64,000 nt of DNA from Arthrobacter tumbae (GTDB lineage Bacteria > Actinomycetota > Actinomycetes > Actinomycetales > Micrococcaceae): positions 310,001-374,000 of the forward strand of contig NZ_JAFBCC010000001.1 in the NCBI RefSeq assembly GCF_016907495.1. Reading direction: 5' to 3'. The notes under the pieces are model-generated. The model was not told where the DNA came from and made no database searches. It saw only the letters and a program-made list of their open reading frames with translations. Below, piece by piece: positions 13,101 to 21,483 of this stretch (positions within the stretch are counted from its first letter, which is position 1; each line of letters begins with the position of its first letter). The position numbers and the translations under genes are program-made.

Positions 13101-14054
13101 CGATCCAGCCGGTTCGCGAGAGCTGAAGACGCGCTCCAGGACATCGCGCGGGATGGCGAAGCCGCCGGAATCACACTCGTTATTTCGGGAGAGCGGGACC
13201 TCATCGCCAGCCGGTTCTTCTCCATGCTGCCCAACCGCTTGTACCTTCCGCTCGGCGCCAGTGCCGAGGCGCTACTCAGCTGGCCGAAGCTTCCTGCCAT
13301 TGAGTCCATGCCCGGCCGCGCCTTCGTCCGGGGTCGCATCAGTGCCGACGGCGATGCGGTGGCGCAACTTCTCATGGATCCCTGCCCCGTGCCTCCCCGG
13401 CAGCCGGAACAGCAGCCCTTTCCAGTTGCAGTACTTCCGCGCATTGTGAGCATTGCCGAGCTTGAACCGGGGTCAAAGGGCAAGCGGTCAATCCGGCTTC
13501 CGGTTGGCAAAGGCGGCGACGCTCTCGCTCCTGCAGAACTAACGATTCCACCACGGACCGCGGCGCTCATCGTAGGGGCCAGTGGCACGGGCAAATCGCA
13601 AACGCTTGACGTCATAGCGCATCTGGCCCCTTCGTCAGTCAACTGCCTACGGCCCGACGGAGAAGACGACGCAACCTTCTGGAAGCGTGTCGCCATCGCC
13701 GGGACAAGCGAGGACGATCTCTTACTTGTCGATGACGCCGACCTGTTGCCGCGCGATGTTCATCAACAGCTCGCCGTGCTTCTGATGAGCGGCGCGCGGG
13801 CGGTCCTCGCTTGCTCGCCATCCCCCGCAATTGCGACCAGCCCCGCCCTGGCTGCCCTTCGCACCAATCCGCTGGGAATCGTCCTCGGACCCAGGTCTGC
13901 GGTCGATGGCGATGCCTTCGGATTGCGCGTCGATGTGGACGGCATGGCGCCGCCGGGACGGGGCGTTCTGGTGGATTCGAACGGAGTGCTGGAGATCCAG
14001 ATCGCGACATGCGAAGACGGCGTTCAGGTCAGGAGGCTTCACGGGCCTTCCTGA
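10140..14054 (+). CDS. FHA-domain FtsK/EssC-like ATPase
   Basis: A 1304-residue membrane ATPase. Domains in order are an N-terminal ubiquitin-like or FHA-like region (1-90), an FHA domain (about 95-180; GRS 115-117, SRVH 129-132, SNG 150-152), two membrane spans (about 212-254), then three FtsK/SpoIIIE-type ATPase modules. Module 1 has an intact Walker A (GTTGAGKS, Lys571) and a VIDEF Walker B; module 2 is degenerate (GQPGSGLA, Leu895 in place of Lys); module 3 has GASGTGKS (Lys1152). The layout recalls EssC, the type VII secretion motor, but no WXG100, EccB, EccD or MycP gene lies in the window. DNA translocation is a less likely alternative because no gamma domain is seen. Confidence 0.8.
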   Translation: MDLHVTLAAGPGVQLPGGQPTEELIITKAHLASGSQLHEQLSSRAGTHHLLIDGKPLAELQPGVPPLTSGAVIVAATGAHPSTRPSSPGSLLFLVRSGPDAGKAIPLSRGVYTIGRSAADITIHDPDLSRVHAVLTVTNDALTLRDRQSSNGIWVNGARAERIPITTDSDIRIGSSRCAVVLAHTADDPPLAEDLTEPCEVSAPPPPESSRLLILTAFLPLVLGIVLAVTTGMWFFLAFSALSAATGMVPLITGRKKRRAFDYAVAAAVAKDRKRRRRAAPDAGGLTLAALRPQTTASGYTSQLSPGGRYLRLGIADQPANVQPKPEPVDWRPPIIPAAPVLIPLVVPGGGEPVNVDIRGPQHILPDVARLLILQLSALSEAGEILCFDARTDLPEAARFLPRVTLVADRARFAELAASGRYSTVLLFGAGTAAEVKGVRAYRFSTSNDREKGPWAIDYFPPDPLLTNPEGTVRFQPDFVRSDTFELLARAMGTHASPQAAAGTQAPVPEAVALPDLIPCGSESIAARWRASPDNARMTTAIGSSSAGPLTFDLVTDGPHMLVAGTTGAGKSQFLRTLVLGLALNHSPGNLNFLFIDFKGGSGLGVLAPLPHVTGMLTDLSAAAVSRALVSLKAEVKRREALFADVGAADYLEYSERSSRPLPRLITVIDEFRMLSDEVPGSVHELMRIATLGRSLGMHLVLATQRPQGAITSDIRANITASVALRVQSAMESQDVLESAAASSIPVNLPGRGFLRIASGQPIEFQTATTTAPGTASLAPRIMTFASFLASGSDADISFDRARHRAHEGEPSAVDSLHALVASAISASRTLPLPPLRAPVRPTLPATIARSIAVPPNILQLGLLDIPEQQEQRPLAWEPAQHSHLALVGQPGSGLAGVLSYVSAEHLRALPDGHLYLLDGDSSLRAVSDAPQVGAWVAATEVKRAARVLERIAELLVDRLNGAPGLAEAAPHITVVITGWGRWATAFRSSRFARAEDALQDIARDGEAAGITLVISGERDLIASRFFSMLPNRLYLPLGASAEALLSWPKLPAIESMPGRAFVRGRISADGDAVAQLLMDPCPVPPRQPEQQPFPVAVLPRIVSIAELEPGSKGKRSIRLPVGKGGDALAPAELTIPPRTAALIVGASGTGKSQTLDVIAHLAPSSVNCLRPDGEDDATFWKRVAIAGTSEDDLLLVDDADLLPRDVHQQLAVLLMSGARAVLACSPSPAIATSPALAALRTNPLGIVLGPRSAVDGDAFGLRVDVDGMAPPGRGVLVDSNGVLEIQIATCEDGVQVRRLHGPS

Positions 14055-14064
14055 CAGCTCTCCG

Positions 14065-14496
14065 TCACAACATCGGCGTGCCGTCAGCGGTCGCTGTGGT
14101 GAACGCGACCACCGGACGGGTGAAGAGCTGGTGTATCACGACCACAGCGGGAACCAGGAGCAGAAGACCGACCCAGATGATTCCGCCGGTCAACGTGGGT
14201 ATGGCCACAACGATCACGAAGAACTGGAAGACGAGGGCCGCTGATCGTGTCCAACGGTAGCCACGAAAGAAAAAGTGGGCCACGGTCAGAAGCCAACCTG
14301 CGAAGAGAAGCAGAAGGACCAGCATGAAAACCGCGCCACCCAGCGAGGTGGGTGTGCTTGTCATCAGGCCGAAGGCAAACCAGCCGGCGGCGGCGAGGAG
14401 GGCTGCTGCCTCGCAGAGCAGAATTGCCGCGATGATTGTCACCCCCACCGGCCGGGTTGTTCCATCGTGCTGAGGCAGGGGTACGGGTCTTGACAC
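14065..14496 (-). CDS. Small four-span membrane protein, unknown function
   Basis: A 143-residue protein with four hydrophobic segments (about residues 17-43, 51-72, 85-104 and 106-125) and a charged cytosolic N-terminus. No known motif. It starts with GTG preceded by GGTAGGG. It converges on the FHA-FtsK gene with only 10 bases between stops and is divergent from whiB1. I do not recognise the family. Confidence 0.65.
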   Translation of the reverse strand: MSRPVPLPQHDGTTRPVGVTIIAAILLCEAAALLAAAGWFAFGLMTSTPTSLGGAVFMLVLLLLFAGWLLTVAHFFFRGYRWTRSAALVFQFFVIVVAIPTLTGGIIWVGLLLLVPAVVVIHQLFTRPVVAFTTATADGTPML

Positions 14497-14648
14497 AGTC
14501 GCACCCTACCGGACATAGTCGTTCACAGCTACGACTGCTTTACCTGATGTCAACTGTGTGACGCATCCCTCATGGTTTGAGGCAATTACCTTCCGGCTAC
14601 CCCTTGTTTGCGTGTTCTTAACGTGACAGCCTTAATGAAGGAAAATGC

Positions 14649-14667
14649 GGGGGCCGTAGTGGCCCCC
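14649..14667 (+). other. GC-rich hairpin in the whiB1 upstream region
   Basis: GGGGGCC (14649-14655) and GGCCCCC (14661-14667) form a perfect 7-pair stem with a GTAGT loop, followed by TTTAC. It may be a weak terminator or attenuator if transcription starts upstream, or a spacer element next to the CRP-like box. Confidence 0.45.
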
Positions 14668-14684
14668 TTTACTATGACACCCCT

Positions 14685-14700
14685 CGTGAATGTTTTCACA
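14685..14700 (+). promoter_or_regulatory. CRP-type operator upstream of whiB1
   Basis: CGTGAATGTTTTCACA contains a perfect GTGA-N6-TCAC core and matches the TGTGA-N6-TCACA CRP consensus at 9 of 10 defined positions. It ends 33 bases before the whiB1 ATG. In M. tuberculosis whiB1 is controlled by the CRP homologue Rv3676 through upstream sites, so regulation by cAMP-CRP is a reasonable inference. Confidence 0.65.
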
Positions 14701-14733
14701 AAGCTCGCGAGTCGTAAGGAGAAAGTGATCAGC

Positions 14734-14982
14734 ATGGACTGGCGTAGCCGCGCTGCCTGCCTAGACAAAGACCCGGAACTGTTCTTCCCGGTCGGCAACA
14801 CAGGGCCTGCCCTGCTTCAAATCGAAGAAGCGAAGAGCGTTTGCCGCCGCTGCCAGGTGGTGGACACCTGTCTCCAGTGGGCAATCGAATCTGGCCAGGA
14901 CGCTGGCGTATGGGGTGGCCTGAGCGAAGATGAGCGACGCGCGCTCAAACGGCGCGCGGCCCGCGCACGTCGCGCCTCCTGA
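14734..14982 (+). CDS. whiB1: WhiB-family iron-sulfur regulator (WhiB1-like)
   Basis: An 82-residue WhiB protein. Four cysteines (9, 37, 40, 46) in the C-x27-C-x2-C-x5-C arrangement bind a [4Fe-4S] cluster; the GVWGG turn (58-62) and basic tail KRRAARARR follow. WhiB1 binds the principal sigma factor and responds to nitric oxide. AAGGAG precedes the ATG by 12 bases; a GTG three codons earlier is too close to the Shine-Dalgarno. The convergent pdtaS neighbour reproduces the M. tuberculosis whiB1-pdtaS order and supports the whiB1 assignment. Confidence 0.93.
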   Translation: MDWRSRAACLDKDPELFFPVGNTGPALLQIEEAKSVCRRCQVVDTCLQWAIESGQDAGVWGGLSEDERRALKRRAARARRAS

Positions 14983-15004
14983 CGAGTTTGCGCTAATAGA
15001 CACA

Positions 15005-15040
15005 GGAAAGGGAGGGCATCGAGCGATGCCCTCCCTTTCC
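15005..15040. terminator. Bidirectional terminator between whiB1 and pdtaS
   Basis: GGAAAGGGAGGGCATCG (15005-15021) is perfectly complementary to CGATGCCCTCCCTTTCC (15024-15040), leaving a tiny loop. It lies between convergent genes, so it can end both transcripts. Confidence 0.85.
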
Positions 15041-15075
15041 CTTGTCTGCAGTTCCTCTATCTGTGGTGCAATGCG

Positions 15076-16584
15076 TCAGTTCCTGTGCGGAGTGGGCGCC
15101 GATGCTCCCGTTTTGCGGCGTGCTCCCGGGATGCCCATCTCAATGGACACGACCGTGCCCCCTCCCTCACGGGAGGTCCATTCGATCGTTCCGCCGAGCT
15201 CACTCATCACCAGCGTCCGAACGATCTGCAGACCAAGTCCCTCGCTGTAGCCGTCAGTGGGCAGGCCGGCGCCGTCGTCCATGATTGATACGGTGAGCAT
15301 CTCGCCGTCGTCGCCCACGCTTCGGTCGGCTTTCAGCCACACTGTACCCGGCTGGTCCGCCAGTCCATGTTCGACGGCGTTTGTCACCAGCTCATTGATG
15401 ACCAGCGCAAGCGGGGTAGCGAAGTCGCTGGGCAGCTCGCCGAACTCCCCTGCCCGCTCAGTGCGCACCGCCTGGTTGGGCGAGGCTACTTCAGCGGACA
15501 GCCGGAACTGGCGTGCAATGAGCTCGTCAAAGTCCACACTCTGGGAGAGACCCTGCGACAGGGTCTCGTGCACGAGGGCAATGGTGGCGACCCGTCGCAT
15601 AGCCTGTTCCAGACCCAGCTTGGCCTCGTCGCTCACCATTCGACGAGACTGCATTCTCAGCAGTGCGGCGACGGTCTGCAGGTTGTTTTTCACACGATGG
15701 TGAATTTCGCGGATGGTGGCGTCCTTGGAGACCAACTCCATTTCCCGGCGCCTGAGCTCAGACACATCGCGGCAGAGCACGAGGGCACCGAAACGCTCCT
15801 TCTCATCGCGCAGCGGAATGGCACGCAGGGACAGACTGACGCCCCGCGATTCGATTTCCGTCCGCCAGGGCATCTTCCCTGTCAGCACGAGGGGAAGGGT
15901 CTCGTCGACCACCCTCCGGTCCGTCAGCAAGGACGTCACGATCTCGGCGAGCGGACGGCCCTCAAGCGTTTCAACGTCGCCCAGCCTTCGGAATGCCGAG
16001 ACACCGTTAGGGCTGGCGTACTGCACCACGCCGTCAACATCGAGCCGGATCAGTCCGTCGCCCACGCGCGGAGCACCACGCCTTGATCCAGTGGGGGTAG
16101 CAAAATCGGGCCACAGGCCGAGAGTTGCCATCCGCAGCAGATCATACGCGCACTGGCGGTAGGTCAGCTCCAGCCGGGATGGCATGCGCGAGCTGGATAG
16201 GTCCATATGCGACGTCACGACGGCGAGCGTTCTCCCGTTTCGCACCATGGGAACCGCTTCGACTCGCATCGCCATCTCTGTGGTCCAGTTGGTTTCCCCG
16301 GAACGCTCGATCTGCTGGCTTTCCCAGGCTTTGTCGACCAGTGGCTGAAGATCGGCACGGATCCGTTCGCCCACGAAGTCGCTGTGAAACACGGTGTGCG
16401 ACGTTGAAGGGCGCACGTGTGCCAGGGCAACATAGCCGCCGTCGTGAAGGGGAAACCACAGCGCAAGGTCAGCGAATGCAAGGTCTGCGACCATCTGCCA
16501 GTCCCCCACCAACAGATGCAGCCACTCAGCATCTCCCGGCGCAAAACCCGTGTGTTCCCGGATCGGGTCGGTGAAGATTGCCAC
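15076..16584 (-). CDS. pdtaS: Sensor histidine kinase PdtaS
   Basis: A 502-residue cytosolic kinase with no membrane span. Order: N-terminal GAF-like domain (about 20-150), PAS domain (about 175-280), then a HisKA_2 dimerisation region with HHRVKNNLQT (phosphoacceptor probably His296) and a HATPase domain (NELVTNAVEHG, DDGAGLP). Length matches mycobacterial PdtaS (about 501), which phosphorylates the ANTAR antiterminator PdtaR; no pdtaR is in the window. The GTG start follows GGGAGG. It lies 11 bases after the glutamate dehydrogenase stop on the same strand, so the two are probably co-transcribed. Confidence 0.9.
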   Translation of the reverse strand: MAIFTDPIREHTGFAPGDAEWLHLLVGDWQMVADLAFADLALWFPLHDGGYVALAHVRPSTSHTVFHSDFVGERIRADLQPLVDKAWESQQIERSGETNWTTEMAMRVEAVPMVRNGRTLAVVTSHMDLSSSRMPSRLELTYRQCAYDLLRMATLGLWPDFATPTGSRRGAPRVGDGLIRLDVDGVVQYASPNGVSAFRRLGDVETLEGRPLAEIVTSLLTDRRVVDETLPLVLTGKMPWRTEIESRGVSLSLRAIPLRDEKERFGALVLCRDVSELRRREMELVSKDATIREIHHRVKNNLQTVAALLRMQSRRMVSDEAKLGLEQAMRRVATIALVHETLSQGLSQSVDFDELIARQFRLSAEVASPNQAVRTERAGEFGELPSDFATPLALVINELVTNAVEHGLADQPGTVWLKADRSVGDDGEMLTVSIMDDGAGLPTDGYSEGLGLQIVRTLVMSELGGTIEWTSREGGGTVVSIEMGIPGARRKTGASAPTPHRN

Positions 16585-16595
16585 CTATGCCTCCC

Positions 16596-19500
16596 TTACT
16601 GCCGCACGATTGAACGCAGCAAGCGTAATGCAACGGACAGGGAAGCCATGTCGTCGCGTTCCAGCTGATTGACTTCGGCGAACATCTTCTTCGCCCGATC
16701 GAGGTGCTCAGCGTTGAGATTCTCCCACTCCTGAAGCCTGATGGACGCCTCCGATGATCCCAGATGTGACGAGCTGTTCATGACTGACACCGTCATCTCA
16801 GAGACCGTCGAGTAGAGATCATCGCGGAGTGCAGCACGAGCGAGTGCCTGCCAACGGTCCTCCCTGGGCAGAGAAGTGATGCGCTCAAGCAGGTTGTCCA
16901 CGTTGAAGCGGTCGTAGATGGCGTAGTACACCTCGGCGATGCGCTCGACCGGCTCATCGACGCGACGCGAGATAAGCGCAACGTCGAGCAGACCGAATGA
17001 TTCGAACTGCTCCGCCCAGTGCTGCGCGATCGAATCAGGCAGCCCCCACTCCTCAGCGCGGTGGAACCAGCTTCGCACCCGTTCAAGGTCCCCTCCGCGC
17101 ACGTAGTTGATGAGCTTGGTACGAAGCGCATCAATCAGCGGTTTGAAGGCAGCAATGTCTTCTTCCACCGTTGTTCCACGCCCCACGTGGTTGACAAACC
17201 ACCGCACAGCACGGTCCAGCAGTCTCCGGACGTCGAGGTGGACTGTCGCCCAATGCTCAGTCGGGAAGCTTGGCGGAAGCTCCGAGAGAGCCTCGACTAT
17301 GTGGTCCAGTTCGTAGATCTCCCGCAGTGCAACAAATGCACGTGCGACGACGGACTCGTTGACCGAGGTTTCTTCCATCACACGGAAGACGAAGGTGATT
17401 CCGCCCATATTGATCATGTCGTTCGCGATAACAGTCGAGATAATTTCCCGGCGAAGAGGATGGGTATCAAGTTCCTCGTCGAACCGTTCGACAACCTGGC
17501 GGGGGAAGTACCTCCGCAGGGTGCCCTTGAACCAGGGGTCATCCGCGAGATCGCTGCGGGTCAGTGCCTTGGTCAGCTCAATCTTGGCGTAGGCGGCGAT
17601 GACCGAAAGCTCCGGCGCGGTGAGGCCTTGTCCGTTCTCTACCCGTGACCGGAGCTCAACTGTGGTGGGAAGTGCTTCCAGGTCCCGGTTGAGGTCTGCA
17701 TGGGACTCAAGCCAGTCCATCAGCCGCTCGAAGCTCGGGCTCCACTCAAGAACCCGCTGGCGGTCGTTGAGAAGCAGTACGTTCTGGTCGATATTGTCCT
17801 GGAGAACGAGTTCAGCCACTTCGTCAGTCATCGAGTGCAGGAACTCTGCGCGCTCTTCCTCGCGGAGCCGGCCGATGCGCACCATCCGGTCAACGAAGAT
17901 CTTGATGTTGACTTCGTGATCAGAGCAATCGACACCTGCGGAGTTATCGATCGCGTCAGTATTCAGGATTACTCCCTTCAGCGCCGCCTCGATCCGTCCG
18001 CGCTGGGTCATCCCGAGGTTCCCGCCCTCGCCGACCACACGTGCACGCAACTGGTTTCCGTTGACCCTGATGGCGTCGTTCGCCTTGTCACCCACGTCGG
18101 TATGGGTCTCGGTGGAAGCCTTCACGTATGTGCCGATACCGCCGTTGTACAGAAGATCAACCGGCGCGCTGAGGATCGCACGTAGAAGCTCCGGCGGACT
18201 CATGCTCGACACCGAGGAATCAAGACCAAGTATTTCGCGTACCTGCGCGGAAACCGGTACGGACTTCACATGGCGCGCGTACACACCTCCACCCTCACTG
18301 ATCAGCTCCGGGTTGTAATCGGCCCAGCTGGACCGCGGGAGTTCGAAGAGACGCTTGCGCTCATCGAACGATCTCGATGCATCCGGTCTCGGGTCCAGGA
18401 AGATATGGCGGTGATCGAAAGCCGCGACGAGGCGGATGTGCGTCGAGAGCAGCATTCCGTTACCGAAGACGTCTCCGCTCATGTCACCTACGCCGGCGAC
18501 GGTGAAGTCGTCGGATTGCGTGTCTACCCCGAATTCGCTGAAGTGGCGCTTCACCGATTCCCACGCACCGCGGGCTGTGATTCCCATCGCCTTGTGGTCA
18601 TACCCCACGGAACCACCCGAGGCAAAGGCATCTCCCAGCCAGAAGCCGTACTCAGCGGAGAGCTCGTTGGCTATATCCGAGAAGGAAGCTGTGCCCTTGT
18701 CCGCGGCCACTACGAGATAGCTGTCGTCGCCGTCGTGCCGCACCACCCTTTCTGGCGGCAGCACCTGCTCACCATCCTCCGTAGTCACAAGATTGTCCGT
18801 GATATCGAGGAGGGCACGGATGAAAGTGCGGTAACTTGCCTGACCCTCCGCCAGCCACGCTGCGCGATCCTGTGTAGGATCGGGCAGCTGCTTGGCGTAG
18901 AAGCCGCCCTTGGCGCCAGTGGGCACGATGACCGCGTTCTTCACTGTCTGGGCTTTCACCAGACCAAGAATCTCCGTGCGGAAGTCCTCCCGTCGGTCGG
19001 ACCAGCGCAGTCCGCCGCGCGCAATATCACCGAAACGCAGGTGAACACCTTCCACCTGAGGCGAATACACCCAGATTTCGAACTTCGGTCGCGGGTGCGG
19101 AGCTCCCTCAATCGCAGAAGTATCCAGTTTGTAACTGATGTGATGCCGTTCCTGAAAATAGTTCGTCCGCAGCGTCGCTTCGATGACATTGGCGAAAGTG
19201 CGAAGAACCCTATCAGCGTCCAGTGTAGGAACCTGCTCCAGGTCAGCGTCCAACTCGCGACGCACCCGCGTCGTCGTTTCTTCGCGCTGCCCTGAACTGA
19301 GGTCGGGATCGAAGCGGCCCTCGAAGAGCGCAACCAGCTTGCGCGTCACTTCGGGATTGGCCAACAGTGTGTCGCTGATGAACCCGTAGGAGTTCATGTT
19401 TCCCATTTGCCGCATGTACTTCGCATAGCTGCGAAGGATGGCAACCTGCCGCCAACGCAGGTTTTCCTTCAGGACGAGTCGGTCGAATGAGTCGGATTCA

Positions 19501-21437
19501 CTGGCGCCAGCCACAGCAGCGGCGAACGCCTCCTCCAGCAATTCACCCGTACCCTTCGGATCGATTCCCTGTGGGTAGCGGAGCCCAAGATCGTAGAGGA
19601 AGAAATCCCTGCCGTCGGAGCGCTCAATCTCGAAGGGACGTTCATCGAGGACCTCCAGACCGAGATTGTGCAGGAACGGCAGAATCTGGCTGAGGCTCTT
19701 CGGCTCGGTGAGATACAGCTTGAGCCGCGCGTCCTCTTCCAGATGTTCGCCTGCACCGGACGGGACGTATACATGCATGATCGGACCGGTAGTTTCCGTG
19801 CGGTCATAGACCGCGAACCGTTCGATGTCTTCGAGCGCGTCCTCAACTTCGTAGTCAACACGATAGGCAGCCGGAAACGCCTCAGCCCAGAGACGCGAGA
19901 ATCGATCTGCATCAGGGCGGTTGAACCGGGTCCGTGCTACTTCATCGATGCCCTCGGACCAGGATCGGGCAGCCATTACGAGTCGCTGCTCAAGCTCGGC
20001 TACCTCGACATGCGCGACTTCGGCGCCCTTGGGAAGCCGAATGCGGAAGAACAGTCGCGCGAGCGCGGATTCACTCATCCGTGCCTCGTAATCGATGGAC
20101 TCTGCTTTGAAAGTACGCCGCAGCTCATCCTCGATGCGCAGCCGCACACTGGTTGTATAGCGGTCCCGCGGAAGATACACCAGCGCCGACATAAACCGAC
20201 CATAGGTATCCGGTCGAAGGAACAACCTTGTACGGCGCCGCTCCTGAAGTCTCAGGATGCCCATGGCCGTCGAGACGAGGTCGTCGACATCGACCTGGAA
20301 AAGTTCATCCCGCGGATACGTCTCGAGGATGGACAGCAGATCCTTGCCCGAATGGGAGTCTCTTGGGAATCCGCAACGATGCAATACCTCGTTCACCTTA
20401 TCCCGGACAATCGGAACGCTGCGAACGGACCCCGTGTATGCGCTCGTGGCGAACAGTCCGATGAACCGTCGCTCCCCGCATACGTTGCCCTGGCTGTCGA
20501 ACCGCTTGATGCCAATGTAATCGAGGTAGGCTGCCCGGTGAACCGTCGAGCGTGAATTGGCCTTGGTGATGACGAGCGGCTGCTTCTCACGGGCTTTGGC
20601 GCGACCGGCCTGGGTCAGATGCTGGACCGGCCGGCCATCGATCGGGTGGCGCAGCAGGCCCAACCCGCTGTCGTCACGGACGCGGAGAACGTCTTCACCA
20701 TTTTCCGTCTCGAGGTCGTATTCCTTGTAGCCGAGGAACGTGAAATTTCCTCCGTCCAGCCATGCCAGCAGCTCCTGCGCCTGCTCGAGGCCGGGTATTC
20801 CGGCATCTGCCGGCACCTGCTGAAGTGTGGACGACACTTCGCGCAGTTTGCTGCGCATCGCCGCCCAGTCCTCGACTGCGGCACGGACGTCGGAGAGGAC
20901 GCGCTGAAGGCCGTCGATGATCTCTGCACGCCGCGTCTCGTCGCCGATCCTGCCGATTTCGACCGCGATCCAGGACTCGACGTGCGCGCTCACGTCACTC
21001 TCGGCCACCAAATCGGCCAGGTTTGGTAGCGCTGCAGTATCTCCGCTCGATGAACCTGCGGAGGAAGGAACGCGCCGGAGCCTCATGAGTTCGTGGGACG
21101 AGCGGTGACGCACTGTGACGAACGTGGGGTGCACCACCAGTCGAATTGCTGCCTGCTGCCCCACAAGCTCCGCCGTTACGGAGTCGACGAGGAATGGCAT
21201 ATCGTCAGTGACGATCATGACAATGCTCGCGTCATCCTGGTCAAAGACCCCAACAAGTGCCTCACCCGCGGGCCGGATCGCGGCCACCGAGCGGTGCTCA
21301 AGCGCCCGTTCGGTTAGCGCGTCCGGCGAGTAGGTGCTGGCGTCGTCATCCGCGAGGTGCTGGTAATAGTGCTGGATGAACTCGGTGAATGAAGTGTCAG
21401 AGCTGGACTGTTCCGTGGTGCTGGATCCAGACGACAT
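16596..21437 (-). CDS. gdh: NAD-specific glutamate dehydrogenase, 180-kDa class
   Basis: At 1613 residues this is the large GDH class that deaminates glutamate to 2-oxoglutarate with NAD. The long N-terminal part (ACT/PAS-like, to about residue 700) precedes the catalytic domain, where GGLRWSDRREDFRTE (near 805) and VPTGAKGGF mark the glutamate site, followed by the NAD-binding Rossmann region (GVGDMSGDVFGNGML). The ATG has GGAGG nearby. Length is typical of Streptomyces and mycobacterial homologues. It is followed closely by pdtaS. Long antisense open frames across it are codon-bias shadows. Confidence 0.95.
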   Translation of the reverse strand: MSSGSSTTEQSSSDTSFTEFIQHYYQHLADDDASTYSPDALTERALEHRSVAAIRPAGEALVGVFDQDDASIVMIVTDDMPFLVDSVTAELVGQQAAIRLVVHPTFVTVRHRSSHELMRLRRVPSSAGSSSGDTAALPNLADLVAESDVSAHVESWIAVEIGRIGDETRRAEIIDGLQRVLSDVRAAVEDWAAMRSKLREVSSTLQQVPADAGIPGLEQAQELLAWLDGGNFTFLGYKEYDLETENGEDVLRVRDDSGLGLLRHPIDGRPVQHLTQAGRAKAREKQPLVITKANSRSTVHRAAYLDYIGIKRFDSQGNVCGERRFIGLFATSAYTGSVRSVPIVRDKVNEVLHRCGFPRDSHSGKDLLSILETYPRDELFQVDVDDLVSTAMGILRLQERRRTRLFLRPDTYGRFMSALVYLPRDRYTTSVRLRIEDELRRTFKAESIDYEARMSESALARLFFRIRLPKGAEVAHVEVAELEQRLVMAARSWSEGIDEVARTRFNRPDADRFSRLWAEAFPAAYRVDYEVEDALEDIERFAVYDRTETTGPIMHVYVPSGAGEHLEEDARLKLYLTEPKSLSQILPFLHNLGLEVLDERPFEIERSDGRDFFLYDLGLRYPQGIDPKGTGELLEEAFAAAVAGASESDSFDRLVLKENLRWRQVAILRSYAKYMRQMGNMNSYGFISDTLLANPEVTRKLVALFEGRFDPDLSSGQREETTTRVRRELDADLEQVPTLDADRVLRTFANVIEATLRTNYFQERHHISYKLDTSAIEGAPHPRPKFEIWVYSPQVEGVHLRFGDIARGGLRWSDRREDFRTEILGLVKAQTVKNAVIVPTGAKGGFYAKQLPDPTQDRAAWLAEGQASYRTFIRALLDITDNLVTTEDGEQVLPPERVVRHDGDDSYLVVAADKGTASFSDIANELSAEYGFWLGDAFASGGSVGYDHKAMGITARGAWESVKRHFSEFGVDTQSDDFTVAGVGDMSGDVFGNGMLLSTHIRLVAAFDHRHIFLDPRPDASRSFDERKRLFELPRSSWADYNPELISEGGGVYARHVKSVPVSAQVREILGLDSSVSSMSPPELLRAILSAPVDLLYNGGIGTYVKASTETHTDVGDKANDAIRVNGNQLRARVVGEGGNLGMTQRGRIEAALKGVILNTDAIDNSAGVDCSDHEVNIKIFVDRMVRIGRLREEERAEFLHSMTDEVAELVLQDNIDQNVLLLNDRQRVLEWSPSFERLMDWLESHADLNRDLEALPTTVELRSRVENGQGLTAPELSVIAAYAKIELTKALTRSDLADDPWFKGTLRRYFPRQVVERFDEELDTHPLRREIISTVIANDMINMGGITFVFRVMEETSVNESVVARAFVALREIYELDHIVEALSELPPSFPTEHWATVHLDVRRLLDRAVRWFVNHVGRGTTVEEDIAAFKPLIDALRTKLINYVRGGDLERVRSWFHRAEEWGLPDSIAQHWAEQFESFGLLDVALISRRVDEPVERIAEVYYAIYDRFNVDNLLERITSLPREDRWQALARAALRDDLYSTVSEMTVSVMNSSSHLGSSEASIRLQEWENLNAEHLDRAKKMFAEVNQLERDDMASLSVALRLLRSIVRQ

Positions 21438-21483
21438 GAACCGCCTCCGTAACGAAATGAAAGGCCGCCCCTTCGCGACCCCC

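Noticed and set aside
18270..20555. Two large plus-strand open frames (341 and 295 codons) opposite the glutamate dehydrogenase
   Set aside because: Fully inside the conserved gdh gene on the other strand, with arginine/serine-rich or otherwise atypical composition and no start signals.
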